A stretch of DNA of 59,352 nucleotides from Mucilaginibacter aquariorum. Lineage in GTDB: Bacteria; Bacteroidota; Bacteroidia; Sphingobacteriales; Sphingobacteriaceae. The stretch covers positions 1-59,352 of the forward strand of contig NZ_JANHOH010000016.1 of assembly GCF_024498135.1 (NCBI RefSeq). The letters run 5' to 3'. The notes under the pieces are model-generated. The model searched no databases and was not told where the DNA came from. It was given only the letters and a program-made list of their open reading frames with translations. Numbering within the stretch: the stretch's first letter is position 1; the number at the start of each line of letters is the position of its first letter. Shown piece by piece: positions 9,210 to 17,590 of the stretch. The position numbers and the translations under genes are program-made.

Positions 9210-9278
9210 AGACGCGATACCTCGCGTCTTGAATAAGATATTTATACCTAAGGGAGACGCGAAGTATCGCGTCTCTAC
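9206..9278. repeat. Covarying hairpin repeat (AGACGCGA family), paired copy A
   Basis: Two hairpin units face each other: AGACGCGA-TACC-TCGCGTCT and AGACGCGA-AGTA-TCGCGTCT. They are enclosed by perfect 15-bp arms, GTAGAGACGCGATAC (9206-9220) and its complement (9264-9278). Other copies are at 10469-10546 and 49111-49170. The element sits at the 3' end of the dehydrogenase gene and supplies its stop codon. It probably also acts as a transcription or mRNA end, although no long T-run follows. Confidence 0.85.
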
Positions 9279-9311
9279 AGAAAAGGAATGTGTAATCTGA
9301 AAAACAAAAAA

Positions 9312-9344
9312 TTTGGATATTAAAATTTAATTATACTATCTTCG
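9312..9344 (+). promoter_or_regulatory. Bacteroidota-type promoter upstream of greA
   Basis: TTTG at 9312-9315, a 21-base spacer, and TATCTTCG at 9337-9344 closely fit the Bacteroidota -33/-7 pattern (TTTG-N19..21-TAnnTTTG). Transcription would start near 9350, directly before a strong hairpin. Confidence 0.6.
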
Positions 9345-9353
9345 TTTTAGACT

Positions 9354-9398
9354 AAACAAGACTATGCAGGCAATGCCCACGTAGTCTTGTTTGTTTTT
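9354..9398 (+). terminator. Structured leader or intrinsic terminator upstream of greA
   Basis: Perfect 11-bp arms AAACAAGACTA (9354-9364) and TAGTCTTGTTT (9382-9392) enclose a smaller GGC-AAT-GCC stem and are followed by a T-rich tract to 9398. The hairpin begins only a few bases after the predicted start of the promoter at 9312-9344. The transcript would therefore either end after about 50 nucleotides or depend on read-through to reach greA, 86 bases further on. It could be an attenuator or a free-standing small RNA; the sequence alone does not decide. Confidence 0.6.
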
Positions 9399-9483
9399 AA
9401 GGCCATTACGCTCTTCTATCAAAAAGTAGGGGGGCGGTTTTTTTTGGCGATAATTATAAATCAATACTAATTATAATTGTGTT

Positions 9484-9957
9484 ATGGCAGAGGTATCATA
9501 CTATACCAAAGAAGGTTTAGAAAAATTAAAAGAAGAATTACAAAGGTTAAAAACTACCGGCAGATCTGATATATCAAAGCAAATTGCCGAAGCCCGCGAT
9601 AAGGGCGATCTTTCGGAAAATGCCGAGTACGACGCAGCAAAAGAAGCACAGGGTTTGCACGAAGCAAAAATTGCGCAAATGCAGGAAAACCTGGCTAACG
9701 CCCGTTTATTAGACGAGTCTAAACTGGACGTATCTAAGGTGCTGGCGCTATCTATTGTAAAAATAAAAAACGTTAAAAGCGGCACTACCATGAGCTACCA
9801 GCTGGTATCAGAAAGTGAAGCGGATATGAAAGCCGGTAAAATATCGGTAACATCTCCAATTGCCAAAGGCTTATTAGGCAAATCGGTAGGTGAGGTAACA
9901 GAAATAACCGTACCGGCAGGTAAAATAGAATTTGAGATATTAGAGATCTCAAGATAA
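9484..9957 (+). CDS. greA: Transcription elongation factor GreA
   Basis: A 157-residue GreA, the normal length. It binds in the secondary channel of RNA polymerase and stimulates cleavage of backtracked transcripts. The N-terminal coiled-coil begins YYTKEGLEKLKEELQRLK, and the tip motif DISKQIAEARDKGDLSENAEYDAAKE contains the paired acidic residues that coordinate the catalytic Mg2+. The C-terminal FKBP-like domain carries SPIAKGLLGKSVGEV. The gene lies behind the structured leader at 9354-9398. A second AT-rich stretch just before the ATG could serve as a closer promoter. The HIT gene follows after an 83-base hairpin-containing gap. Confidence 0.97.
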   Translation: MAEVSYYTKEGLEKLKEELQRLKTTGRSDISKQIAEARDKGDLSENAEYDAAKEAQGLHEAKIAQMQENLANARLLDESKLDVSKVLALSIVKIKNVKSGTTMSYQLVSESEADMKAGKISVTSPIAKGLLGKSVGEVTEITVPAGKIEFEILEISR

Positions 9958-9970
9958 TTACTGAATTATC

Positions 9971-10023
9971 GATTTATAGAATTATTGATTTAGGATAATC
10001 CCCAATTAATAATTCTATAAATC
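9971..10023. repeat. AT-rich inverted repeat between greA and the HIT gene
   Basis: GATTTATAGAATTATT (9971-9986) is exactly complementary to AATAATTCTATAAATC (10008-10023): 16-bp arms around a 21-base loop. The surrounding text consists of near-repeats of GAATTATTGATT. It may be a hairpin in the mRNA that separates greA from the next gene. Confidence 0.65.
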
Positions 10024-10040
10024 ATTAAATCAAAAATCAC

Positions 10041-10445
10041 ATGTCTATCTTTTCAAAAATCATATCAGGCGAGATCCCGGCGCATAAAGTGGCCGAGACC
10101 AATGAATTTCTGGCTTTTTTGGATATCAGTCCCTTAGCCGAAGGCCATGTGCTGGTAATCCCTAAAACAGAGGTTGATTATATTTTTGACCTGGACGACG
10201 AAACCTACATGGGCTTACAAATGTTCGCCAAAATTGTAGCTACAGGTATAAAAAAGGCTATCCCTTGTAAAAAGGTAGGTGTGGCTGTGATAGGATTGGA
10301 AGTGCCTCATGCACATATCCATTTAATACCCATGAACAGGGTTGATGACATGAACTTTGCACGCCCAAAACTAACACCAAGCCAGGATGAACTGGCCGCT
10401 ACAGCTCAAAAAATTGTTGAGGCTTTACGGGAAGTGACTCACTAA
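10041..10445 (+). CDS. HIT family (histidine triad) nucleotide hydrolase
   Basis: A 134-residue Hint-type protein. The histidine triad is seen as VPHAHIHLIP near residues 92-101, where the middle His attacks the alpha-phosphate of adenosine phosphoramidates or similar nucleotides. The N-terminal FSKIISGEIPAHKVAET and the FLDISPLAEGHVLVIPK segments are characteristic of the family. It is a small cytoplasmic homodimer. The gene follows greA in the same direction, 83 bases on, and ends in a covarying repeat that separates it from the convergent oxyR. Confidence 0.92.
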   Translation: MSIFSKIISGEIPAHKVAETNEFLAFLDISPLAEGHVLVIPKTEVDYIFDLDDETYMGLQMFAKIVATGIKKAIPCKKVGVAVIGLEVPHAHIHLIPMNRVDDMNFARPKLTPSQDELAATAQKIVEALREVTH

Positions 10446-10468
10446 ATTAAGCATTAGCCGACTTTGAC

Positions 10469-10546
10469 GTAGAGACGCAATACTTTGCGTCTCCCTTTAA
10501 GATAATTTATAATATAGTCAAAAGACGCGAAGTATCGCGTCTCTAC
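10469..10546. repeat. Covarying hairpin repeat (AGACGCGA family), paired copy B
   Basis: The left unit AGACGCAA-TACT-TTGCGTCT and right unit AGACGCGA-AGTA-TCGCGTCT face each other. They are flanked outside by GCCGAC (10457-10462) and GTCGGC (10551-10556). Relative to copy A, the left unit has a G-to-A change matched by a C-to-T change in the other arm, so the hairpin is preserved. It lies between the convergent ends of the HIT gene and oxyR, where it could act as a two-way terminator. Confidence 0.85.
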
Positions 10547-10561
10547 AATTGTCGGCGGCTA

Positions 10562-11497
10562 TTATATCTCCATTATCTCTTTCTTCTTTTTAGTACGAAG
10601 CCTTTTGGGTACAAAATCCAGGATCTCGTTTTTAAGGGCCTCTATCATGCGCCGTTTTAAAAAGTTGCGGTGCATTACTATACTTACCTCGCGTGCCGGT
10701 TCGGGGCTTTTAAAATAGCGTACACGGTCGCGCTGCCTGTCGCTCATTTCGGCCAGGGCAAGCTCGGGCAAAATCGTAGCGCCATTGTTCATATCAACCA
10801 TGCGTTTAAGCGTTTCAACGCTACCGGTATTGTATTCAAAATGCTGGAAGCCCTTGGTTGCCTTGCGCCTTTGGCAAATATTTAATACTTGCTCGCGCAT
10901 GCAATGCCCCTCGTTCAGCACCCATATTTCCTCCATATCTATATCATCGGGACTAATGGTTTTCTTTTTATAAAGCTTGCTGTTTTTGGATGCGTAGGCC
11001 ACAAAATTTTCGTAGAAGACAGGGATCTCGGTCAGGGTGCTTTCGTGTAGCGGGGTAGATAGAATGCCGCAATCCAGGGTGCCCTGTTTTAATTGCTGAA
11101 TGATCTGCTCGGTTGTTTGCTCCCAAACAATTAGTTTTACCTGCGGATATTTCTGAATAAACCCATTCAATATCTTTGGCAAGATATAAGGCGATACGGT
11201 AGGAATAATGCCCACCTTTAATTCTCCCGAAAGCTCTTTTTGCCTGTCGGTAATAATTTCTTTTATCTTTTCGCTTTCGGCTAATAAAATCCTTGCCTGG
11301 GCTATAATTTCCTCACCTATTTCGGTAGGTATAACCGGCTGATGGCTCCTATCAAAAAGCTTTACACCAAGCGTATCTTCCAGCTTTTGTACCTGCATAC
11401 TTAGCGTGGGCTGTGTAACAAAACATTTGTTGGCAGCCATAACAAAACTGCGGTAGGTATCTACAGCAATTATGTATTCGAGTTGCGTTATAGTCAT
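10562..11497 (-). CDS. oxyR: OxyR-type LysR regulator (peroxide sensor)
   Basis: A 311-residue LysR-family regulator. The N-terminal winged helix-turn-helix includes TQLEYIIAVDTYRSFVMAAN and TQPTLSMQVQKLE. In the effector domain, GHCMREQVLNIC places two cysteines at residues 199 and 208, the same positions and nine-residue spacing as the redox-active pair of E. coli OxyR. This makes hydrogen peroxide sensing very likely. It is divergent from katA, the classical OxyR target, across about 90 bases. The ATG at 11497 is preferred to an in-frame TTG six bases upstream. A possible operator (11500-11533) abuts the start codon. Confidence 0.93.
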   Translation of the reverse strand: MTITQLEYIIAVDTYRSFVMAANKCFVTQPTLSMQVQKLEDTLGVKLFDRSHQPVIPTEIGEEIIAQARILLAESEKIKEIITDRQKELSGELKVGIIPTVSPYILPKILNGFIQKYPQVKLIVWEQTTEQIIQQLKQGTLDCGILSTPLHESTLTEIPVFYENFVAYASKNSKLYKKKTISPDDIDMEEIWVLNEGHCMREQVLNICQRRKATKGFQHFEYNTGSVETLKRMVDMNNGATILPELALAEMSDRQRDRVRYFKSPEPAREVSIVMHRNFLKRRMIEALKNEILDFVPKRLRTKKKKEIMEI

Positions 11498-11499
11498 TA

Positions 11500-11533
11500 T
11501 CAATAATATCTATATAAAGATAGTAATTATTGA
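11500..11533. promoter_or_regulatory. Candidate OxyR operator in the oxyR-katA divergent region
   Basis: The arms TCAATAAT (11500-11507) and ATTATTGA (11526-11533) form a perfect 8-bp inverted repeat. TATCTAT and AGATAG blocks sit inside it, so much of the 34-bp site is dyad-symmetric. It touches the oxyR start and lies 55 bases before katA, in a position suited to autorepression and activation. LysR-type sites commonly have AT-rich dyads. This is inference from position and symmetry. Confidence 0.45.
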
Positions 11534-11587
11534 TTTTTTCTATCCATAATTTTTAATGAAGTTTGAAAATAACAAACAGTTACCACC

Positions 11588-13078
11588 ATGGAACCTATAA
11601 AGAAGCTGACCACTGCATCAGGCAAGCCTTATGCAGAGAATGAGAACTCTCAAACCGTAGGACCGCGCGGCCCTATTCTGTTACAGGATTTTATCCTACA
11701 CGAAAAAATGGCCCATTTTAACCGCGAACGCATCCCCGAACGTGTTGTACATGCTAAAGGCTCTGGCGCTTACGGCACTTTAACCATCACACACGATATT
11801 ACAAAATATACGCGTGCCAAAGTATTTAGTGAAATAGGCAAGCAAACCCGTACTTTTTTACGCTTTTCTACCGTAGGAGGCGAGAAAGGATCGGCAGATA
11901 CTGAACGCGACCCGCGTGGTTTCGCGCTTAAGTTTTATACCGAAGATGGCAACTGGGACCTGGTTGGTAATAACACACCTGTTTTCTTTATAAAAGACCC
12001 CAAGAAGTTTGGTGATTTTATCCATACCCAAAAACGTGACCCATACACCAACTGCAAAAGCGCAACCATGATGTGGGATTTTTGGTCGCTTAATCCCGAA
12101 AGTCTGCACCAGGTAACTATCCTGATGAGCGACAGGGGCACGCCATACGGCTACCGCCACATGGATGGTTTTGGAAGCCATACCTTCTCGTTCATTAACG
12201 CATATAACGAACGCTTTTATGTAAAGTTCCATTTTAAAACACAGCAGGGAATTAAAAACTTTACTGATGAAGAGGCTGGTGAAATGCGCGGTAGAAACCC
12301 TGATTTTGCACAGCACGATCTGTTATCGCACATTGATAACGGCGATTTCCCTAAATGGGATATGAAGATACAAGTAATGCCCGAGGCAGAAGCTGCTACT
12401 TATTATATCAACCCTTTCGATCTGACCAAAGTTTGGCCACATGGCGATTACCCGCTGATTGATGTGGGCGTGCTGGAACTAAACGAGAATCCTGATAATT
12501 ATTTTGCACATGTAGAGCAGGCTGCCTTTGCACCGGCGCATGTTATAGATGGCATAGGCTACTCACCAGACAAGATGCTACAGGGCCGCATACTTTCTTA
12601 CCCCGACGCACAACGTTACCGCCTTGGGGCTAATTACGAGCAAATACCAGTTAACCGTTGTCCGTTTATGGTGAACAACCACCAGCGCGATGGCCAAATG
12701 CGTGTTGATGGCAATGGCGGCAAAAACCCTAACTATTTCCCAAATAGCTTTGACAATATTGTTGCCGACCCGCATTATAAAGAACCGGCCTGGGATATTA
12801 ACGCGCAGGTAGCTGATTGGTACGACCGCAACGCCGAAGGCGATAACGACCACTACACACAACCGGGCAATTTATACCGCCTTATGAGTGACGAGAGTAA
12901 AAAGGATCTGATCAAAAACATAGTACATTCTATGAGTGGTATTGAGGGGCCTAAAAAGGACGAGATAACCAACAGGCAACTTTGCCACTGGTTTAGAGCA
13001 GATATTAGCCTGGGGATGGCTGTTGCACAGGGCTTACAATTAGATCTGAGCGAAACCATGCAGCATATGCCGGCTTAG
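11588..13078 (+). CDS. katA: Catalase (haem, small-subunit clade)
   Basis: A 496-residue monofunctional haem catalase that disproportionates hydrogen peroxide. The distal His is H55 in RERIPERVVHAKGSGAYG. The catalytic Asn lies in the DLVGNNTPVFF segment near residues 125-133, and the proximal haem-ligand Tyr lies in RILSYPDAQRYRLG. The length fits small-subunit clade 3 enzymes. There is no signal peptide, so it is cytoplasmic. It is divergently paired with oxyR, so induction by peroxide through OxyR is the natural inference. A strong intrinsic terminator follows at 13142-13175. Confidence 0.97.
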   Translation: MEPIKKLTTASGKPYAENENSQTVGPRGPILLQDFILHEKMAHFNRERIPERVVHAKGSGAYGTLTITHDITKYTRAKVFSEIGKQTRTFLRFSTVGGEKGSADTERDPRGFALKFYTEDGNWDLVGNNTPVFFIKDPKKFGDFIHTQKRDPYTNCKSATMMWDFWSLNPESLHQVTILMSDRGTPYGYRHMDGFGSHTFSFINAYNERFYVKFHFKTQQGIKNFTDEEAGEMRGRNPDFAQHDLLSHIDNGDFPKWDMKIQVMPEAEAATYYINPFDLTKVWPHGDYPLIDVGVLELNENPDNYFAHVEQAAFAPAHVIDGIGYSPDKMLQGRILSYPDAQRYRLGANYEQIPVNRCPFMVNNHQRDGQMRVDGNGGKNPNYFPNSFDNIVADPHYKEPAWDINAQVADWYDRNAEGDNDHYTQPGNLYRLMSDESKKDLIKNIVHSMSGIEGPKKDEITNRQLCHWFRADISLGMAVAQGLQLDLSETMQHMPA

Positions 13079-13141
13079 TTTTAGATTCAAGATATAAAAA
13101 GTACAGGATGTAACAATCTGATGCAGGATGACGCTTCTTGT

Positions 13142-13177
13142 AAAAAAGCCGCTTCGTAATTGAAGTGGCTTTTTTAT
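13142..13177 (+). terminator. Intrinsic terminator after katA
   Basis: The 14-bp arms AAAAAAGCCGCTTC and GAAGTGGCTTTTTT (one G-T pair) enclose a 6-base loop, with the T-run within and after the right arm. The stem lies 64 bases past the katA stop. Confidence 0.85.
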
Positions 13178-13193
13178 TTTAGAGATCAGACAC

Positions 13194-13227
13194 AAAAAAG
13201 GCCGATAGAAGTTCTATCGGCCTTTGT
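13194..13227 (-). terminator. Intrinsic terminator after glmS (bidirectional)
   Basis: GGCCGATAGAA pairs with TTCTATCGGCC in a very GC-rich stem. A-runs before and T-runs after allow use on both strands. It lies just past the glmS stop at 13249, so it mainly serves the minus strand. Confidence 0.85.
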
Positions 13228-13248
13228 ATTAAACGGTCAGAACTAACC

Positions 13249-15084
13249 TTACTCTACTGTCACTGATTTTGCCAGGTTACGTGGCTGATCAACGTTACAA
13301 CCGCGCATTACCGCTATATGGTACGACAACAGCTGCAATGGTATAGTTGCCAATAGTGGCACAAATGTTTCGCCTGTTAAAGGTATTTCAATAGTGTAAT
13401 CGGCCATTTCCTTAACATCAGTATCCCCTTCAGATACAATAGCGATAACGTGTCCGCCACGGGCTTTTACTTCCTGTATGTTGCTGATTACCTTCTCGTA
13501 CGATGAGTTTTTGGTAGCGATGAACACAACCGGCATATCGGCATCAATTAAGGCGATAGGGCCGTGTTTCATTTCGGCAGCAGGGTAACCTTCAGCATGT
13601 ATGTAAGATATCTCTTTTAGTTTAAGAGCGCCCTCCAGCGCAACCGGGAACGAACTGCCACGGCCTAAGAACAGGCAATTGGCAGAATCTTTAAAACGCT
13701 CTGCAATGGCTTTAACCACATCATTACATTTCAAAGTTTGCTCTACAAGTGCAGGGATCTCATCAAGTTCGGTAAGGTACTCAACAAATTTGCTTTGTGT
13801 AATGGTACCTCTTTGCTGCGCAATATAAAACGCTATAAGTGTTAATACTGTAACTTGTGCGGTAAAAGCTTTGGTTGATGCCACACCAATTTCGGGGCCG
13901 GCATGGGTATAAACACCTGCATGGGTAATACGTGGTATTGATGCGCCAACAACATTACATATCCCAAAAATGGTAGCGCCTTTTTCTTTGGCCAGTTCAA
14001 TGGCAGCCATGGTATCAGCCGTTTCGCCAGATTGTGATATGGCTATTACCAGGTCTTTAGAAGATATGATAGGGTTACGGTATCTAAACTCCGAAGCGTA
14101 CTCCACTTCAACTGATACACGTGCGTATTCTTCAATTAAATATTCACCAACCAAACCTGCATGCCATGATGTACCGCAAGCCACAATAATGATACGATCG
14201 ATGTTTTTTAACTTTTCAATATACTCTTTAATACCACCAAGGGTAACAATGCCCTGCTCCGGGTCAATACGCCCGCGCAGACAATCGCGGATAGAGCGGG
14301 GCTGCTCGTAGATCTCTTTAAGCATAAAGTGATCGTAGCCGCCTTTTTCAAGCATTTCCAGCTTAAGCTCAAGTTCTTGTATATATGGTGTTTGTATTGT
14401 ATTGTCAATATGTTTTATTAACAGGTCATCGCGCCTTACATACGCAATTTCGTTATCGTTTAAGTAAATAACGTTTTTGGTGTATTCAACAATAGGTGTA
14501 GCATCAGATGCTATAAAGTATTCGCCCTTGCCTACACCAATAACCATTGGGCTGCCTTTACGCGCTGCAATAAGCTCATCCGGCTCATCTGCACTCATAA
14601 TAACAATTGCATAAGCGCCCACAACCCTGTTTAAGGCAAGCCTCACTGCTTCGCGAAGGCCTAACTGGGTTACATCCTGTATCTCTTCAATAAGGTGTAT
14701 CAATACTTCGGTATCGGTGTCACTTTTAAAAGTGTGTCCTTTTGATAATAAAGCCTCTTTTAAGGTAGCGTAGTTTTCAATAATGCCATTATGTATAATG
14801 GTAAGTTTGCTATCGCCTGATGTGTGAGGATGCGAATTTCTGTCGCTTGGCGCACCGTGGGTAGCCCAGCGCGTATGCCCCATCCCTGCAGAACCCGAAA
14901 GGTCTTCGCCTTCAACATGGGCTTCCAGATCGCTTACTTTTCCAGCCTTTTTAAAAAGTTTTAAGCTATGATTTGCTAAGGCAATGCCTGCGCTGTCATA
15001 TCCCCTGTACTCCAGTCTGTGAAGACCCTTTATTACTATTGGATAGGCGTCTCTGAAACCTATATAACCTACTATGCCGCACAT
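13249..15084 (-). CDS. glmS: Glutamine--fructose-6-phosphate aminotransferase (isomerizing)
   Basis: A 611-residue GlmS, the standard length. It makes glucosamine-6-phosphate from fructose-6-phosphate and glutamine, the first step to UDP-GlcNAc. The mature N-terminus MCGIVGYIG exposes the catalytic Cys of the glutaminase domain, and GHTRWATHG follows near residue 70. Two SIS sugar-isomerase domains occupy the C-terminal half (AISQSGETADT, GPEIGVASTKAFT, GRGSSFPVALEGALKLKE), and the protein ends RNLAKSVTVE. No glmS ribozyme-like structure stands out upstream. The gene is single and bounded by terminators on both sides. Confidence 0.97.
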   Translation of the reverse strand: MCGIVGYIGFRDAYPIVIKGLHRLEYRGYDSAGIALANHSLKLFKKAGKVSDLEAHVEGEDLSGSAGMGHTRWATHGAPSDRNSHPHTSGDSKLTIIHNGIIENYATLKEALLSKGHTFKSDTDTEVLIHLIEEIQDVTQLGLREAVRLALNRVVGAYAIVIMSADEPDELIAARKGSPMVIGVGKGEYFIASDATPIVEYTKNVIYLNDNEIAYVRRDDLLIKHIDNTIQTPYIQELELKLEMLEKGGYDHFMLKEIYEQPRSIRDCLRGRIDPEQGIVTLGGIKEYIEKLKNIDRIIIVACGTSWHAGLVGEYLIEEYARVSVEVEYASEFRYRNPIISSKDLVIAISQSGETADTMAAIELAKEKGATIFGICNVVGASIPRITHAGVYTHAGPEIGVASTKAFTAQVTVLTLIAFYIAQQRGTITQSKFVEYLTELDEIPALVEQTLKCNDVVKAIAERFKDSANCLFLGRGSSFPVALEGALKLKEISYIHAEGYPAAEMKHGPIALIDADMPVVFIATKNSSYEKVISNIQEVKARGGHVIAIVSEGDTDVKEMADYTIEIPLTGETFVPLLATIPLQLLSYHIAVMRGCNVDQPRNLAKSVTVE

Positions 15085-15170
15085 AAATAAATAAATTTGT
15101 TGTAATTAATAGAATTAGATGTGCGACAAAAATAAGGAGATAAATAGCATTATCAATATTAAAAATAAGA

Positions 15171-15200
15171 TATAAAAAAAACGCCCCTTGCGGGGCGTTT
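15171..15200 (-). terminator. Intrinsic terminator after the DUF4270 gene
   Basis: AAACGCCCC (15179-15187) and GGGGCGTTT (15192-15200) form a 9-bp stem with a TTGC loop. On the minus strand it is followed by a run of T residues (A-run at 15174-15181). It lies 21 bases past the stop at 15222 and separates this gene from glmS. Confidence 0.9.
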
Positions 15201-15221
15201 CTCAATAACTTTAAAAAGTTT

Positions 15222-16598
15222 TTATTGATTTAACTTTGTGTAAATAATGTTAAGTTTTATCCGGTATGGAGAGTTCTTCCCTTCTATGATTGACCTTTCT
15301 GCAAAACTTGCGGTAGGGCTAATGTCAATAGCATCCGTCACTGTTGGGTCAACCGGCGCTAAAAAGGTACCGTAGTCTATCGTTTTACCACGTATAAGAT
15401 CTTGTAAATAAGAGGTCACTATGAAGTGATATTCGCCTGTTGCCGAATTATAACTACCTCCAAATACCCCACTTGCACGGGGGTCTGAAGTTGATGCATC
15501 CTGCAGGGCGATACGCTGATGCGCTATATCATACCTGTATAAGGTTAGTCTTCGGTTTGGTGCAAAAGGCGTAGCTGTACCCGGCTTAACTTTAACAACT
15601 AATTCGGCCCGATTAAGTATTACTTTGTTTTGTAACGAGTCGAACATGCTTTTAACATTCGGTAATGTCAGTTTGGCCCTCAACCCGGCAAGCCCCTGCA
15701 AATAAACAAGGCCATCGTTTGAAGTATTATCTAAAGCAGCCTGTACTTTAGCGCTATAGGTGTGCTTAATTTCGTTAACATTTGTACCTAATGGCAGGGC
15801 AACCGAAGCGGTATCGATGGTAGAACCATCCACCCTTTTATAATAAACCATTACCATAGCCGAATCCAGACGGAAGAACATATTGCCGCCGGTACCCGTG
15901 GTTTGGCTTTTATCTAAAGTAAGATAAAGCCCTTTAAGGTTATTTGAAAAAATATCATTCGAAGCTAAAGCTGATGCCGAAGCACCAAAGAAACTGGTAC
16001 TTATAAAACTCTTATTTATAGGGATCCGCACCTGCGGCTTAACCTTCACTAATGTATCAGCGCCGCCTTTTACAACATTAGTTATCATAATACTGTCATG
16101 CGACCTGGCCAAAAAGGTTTTGGTGCCCAACAATTCGCTTTTGGAATCAAAATGTTTGGTGTTATAGTATCCTTTTGACAGAACAATACGCTCGTTAAGC
16201 TGATGCACATCAACTTTGTAAGTCGACAAGAGCGAATCGCCATAAAAACCGTCTGCAGCATAAGGCAGTATTAAACTTGCAGAGTCGACTGTTATTGTAC
16301 CTGTCGGTAAAGTATAAGCAGTAGCACCGGGTAAATTCACTATCACGGCTATATTAGCCTCGGTAGTGCCAAAATCAGGGTCTTTAAAGTAAGCCAGCGG
16401 GGCCCTTGCCGACGAGTTGTTGGTTATAACAGAATCTTCGGGTACGGTAGTAGCTACCACACTGGTATCTGATATAAGCGTGCCATTGATCTGGGTAGCC
16501 GGATCAACGTCTAACCCAATACCATCCTGGGTTTTACAGCCATTCAAAATAAAAAGACTTATTAACAGGGTTAATAAGCCTAATTTGTAAAATTTCAT
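15222..16598 (-). CDS. DUF4270 family lipoprotein
   Basis: A 458-residue lipoprotein. The N-terminal signal ends in a lipobox, LFILNGC, with C21 as the acylated residue. The body matches the Bacteroidota DUF4270 family: IGLDVDPATQINGT near the start, then FKDPDFGTTEANIAV, and SPYRIKLNIIYTKLNQ at the end. The function is unknown and the protein is probably envelope-located. It lies 15 bases downstream of the starch synthase gene on the same strand, an arrangement I believe is common in the phylum next to panC. The two are probably one operon closed by the terminator at 15171-15200. Confidence 0.88.
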   Translation of the reverse strand: MKFYKLGLLTLLISLFILNGCKTQDGIGLDVDPATQINGTLISDTSVVATTVPEDSVITNNSSARAPLAYFKDPDFGTTEANIAVIVNLPGATAYTLPTGTITVDSASLILPYAADGFYGDSLLSTYKVDVHQLNERIVLSKGYYNTKHFDSKSELLGTKTFLARSHDSIMITNVVKGGADTLVKVKPQVRIPINKSFISTSFFGASASALASNDIFSNNLKGLYLTLDKSQTTGTGGNMFFRLDSAMVMVYYKRVDGSTIDTASVALPLGTNVNEIKHTYSAKVQAALDNTSNDGLVYLQGLAGLRAKLTLPNVKSMFDSLQNKVILNRAELVVKVKPGTATPFAPNRRLTLYRYDIAHQRIALQDASTSDPRASGVFGGSYNSATGEYHFIVTSYLQDLIRGKTIDYGTFLAPVDPTVTDAIDISPTASFAERSIIEGKNSPYRIKLNIIYTKLNQ

Positions 16599-16613
16599 AT
16601 GTAATTTTAAAGC

Positions 16614-17438
16614 TTAAGCAACATCCACCAATTGATCATTGGTGATTTCGTCGTAAAAATTGTAATAATTTTCGAAATCAGAAGTGGAAACGTATTCTAA
16701 GACTGATTTATTGCTGTTTTTAACATTATTTAACACATCAGCATCAATGTTAGCGCTGCCTAACACAATGCCATCGCTGTACTGGATAGCACCTGCATAC
16801 ATTGCAGTGTTAGTGCCTTCCTTGTAAACTTCGGTGTGTGCTTCGGTCATATCGCCCATTATTGCCTTGCGTGCAAAATCGGGATCCATTTTCTCTTTAA
16901 AATCATTTTCATAAATAGAGTAAACTACTTTTGAATTTTTAAAAGTAGGATCATCTTTATATGTTGTTTTTAGATAAGCCGGCACTAAAGCGCTCATCCA
17001 GCCGTGGCAGTGGATAACATCCGGCGCCCAGCCAAGTTTCTTAACAGTTTCTAATGCGCCTTTGCAAAAGAAGATCATACGCTCGTCGTTATCGGCATAA
17101 AATTTACCGTCTTTATCGTTAAACACGTGCTTACGTTGAAAATACTCTTCGTTATCTAAAAAGTAAACTTGCATACGTGCTGCCGGAATTGAAGCAACCT
17201 TAATTATCAGCGGATTATCATTATCATTAATAATAATATTCATCCCCGATAAACGGATAACTTCATGTAAGCGGTTCCTGCGCTCATTAATATTCCCGAA
17301 ACGCGGCATCAAAATGCGTATTTCAAAACCTTTTTCCTGCATTGCTTGCGGAAGCTGGCGTGTTATTTCGGCAATTTTTGTGAGTTCAAGGAAAGGGGAC
17401 ATTTCATGAGTTATGAACAAAAGCTTAGATTTACCCAT
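16614..17438 (-). CDS. Glycogen/starch synthase catalytic-domain protein (GT5 N-terminal domain only)
   Basis: A 274-residue protein equivalent to the N-terminal Rossmann half of glycogen/starch synthase. It has KLLFITHEMSPFLELTKIAEI (the family usually has KxGGL here), FEIRILMPRFG, and DVIHCHGWMSALVPAYLK. The C-terminal nucleotide-sugar binding half (GT1-like domain) is absent and the gene ends cleanly, as in other Bacteroidota copies. It is therefore uncertain that it polymerises glucose. The first Met is an ATG at 17438; a GTG lies one codon upstream. It is divergent from panC and upstream of DUF4270. Confidence 0.82.
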   Translation of the reverse strand: MGKSKLLFITHEMSPFLELTKIAEITRQLPQAMQEKGFEIRILMPRFGNINERRNRLHEVIRLSGMNIIINDNDNPLIIKVASIPAARMQVYFLDNEEYFQRKHVFNDKDGKFYADNDERMIFFCKGALETVKKLGWAPDVIHCHGWMSALVPAYLKTTYKDDPTFKNSKVVYSIYENDFKEKMDPDFARKAIMGDMTEAHTEVYKEGTNTAMYAGAIQYSDGIVLGSANIDADVLNNVKNSNKSVLEYVSTSDFENYYNFYDEITNDQLVDVA

Positions 17439-17590
17439 CACTAATCAGTATTAAATGTAAAGAAGTCAAAAAAATTTGAGTTTGCAAATATAAGCATTAT
17501 TATATGAACTGGCAACCACATATGCAAGTGGGTTTGGTAGTTTTTAAGTAATTGCACACCTTTACCAAATTTTTGCAACCTTATTTTAGC

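Noticed and set aside
15085..15180. glmS ribozyme upstream of glmS
   Set aside because: The region is AT-rich with no recognisable ribozyme core, and the ribozyme is typical of Firmicutes rather than Bacteroidota.
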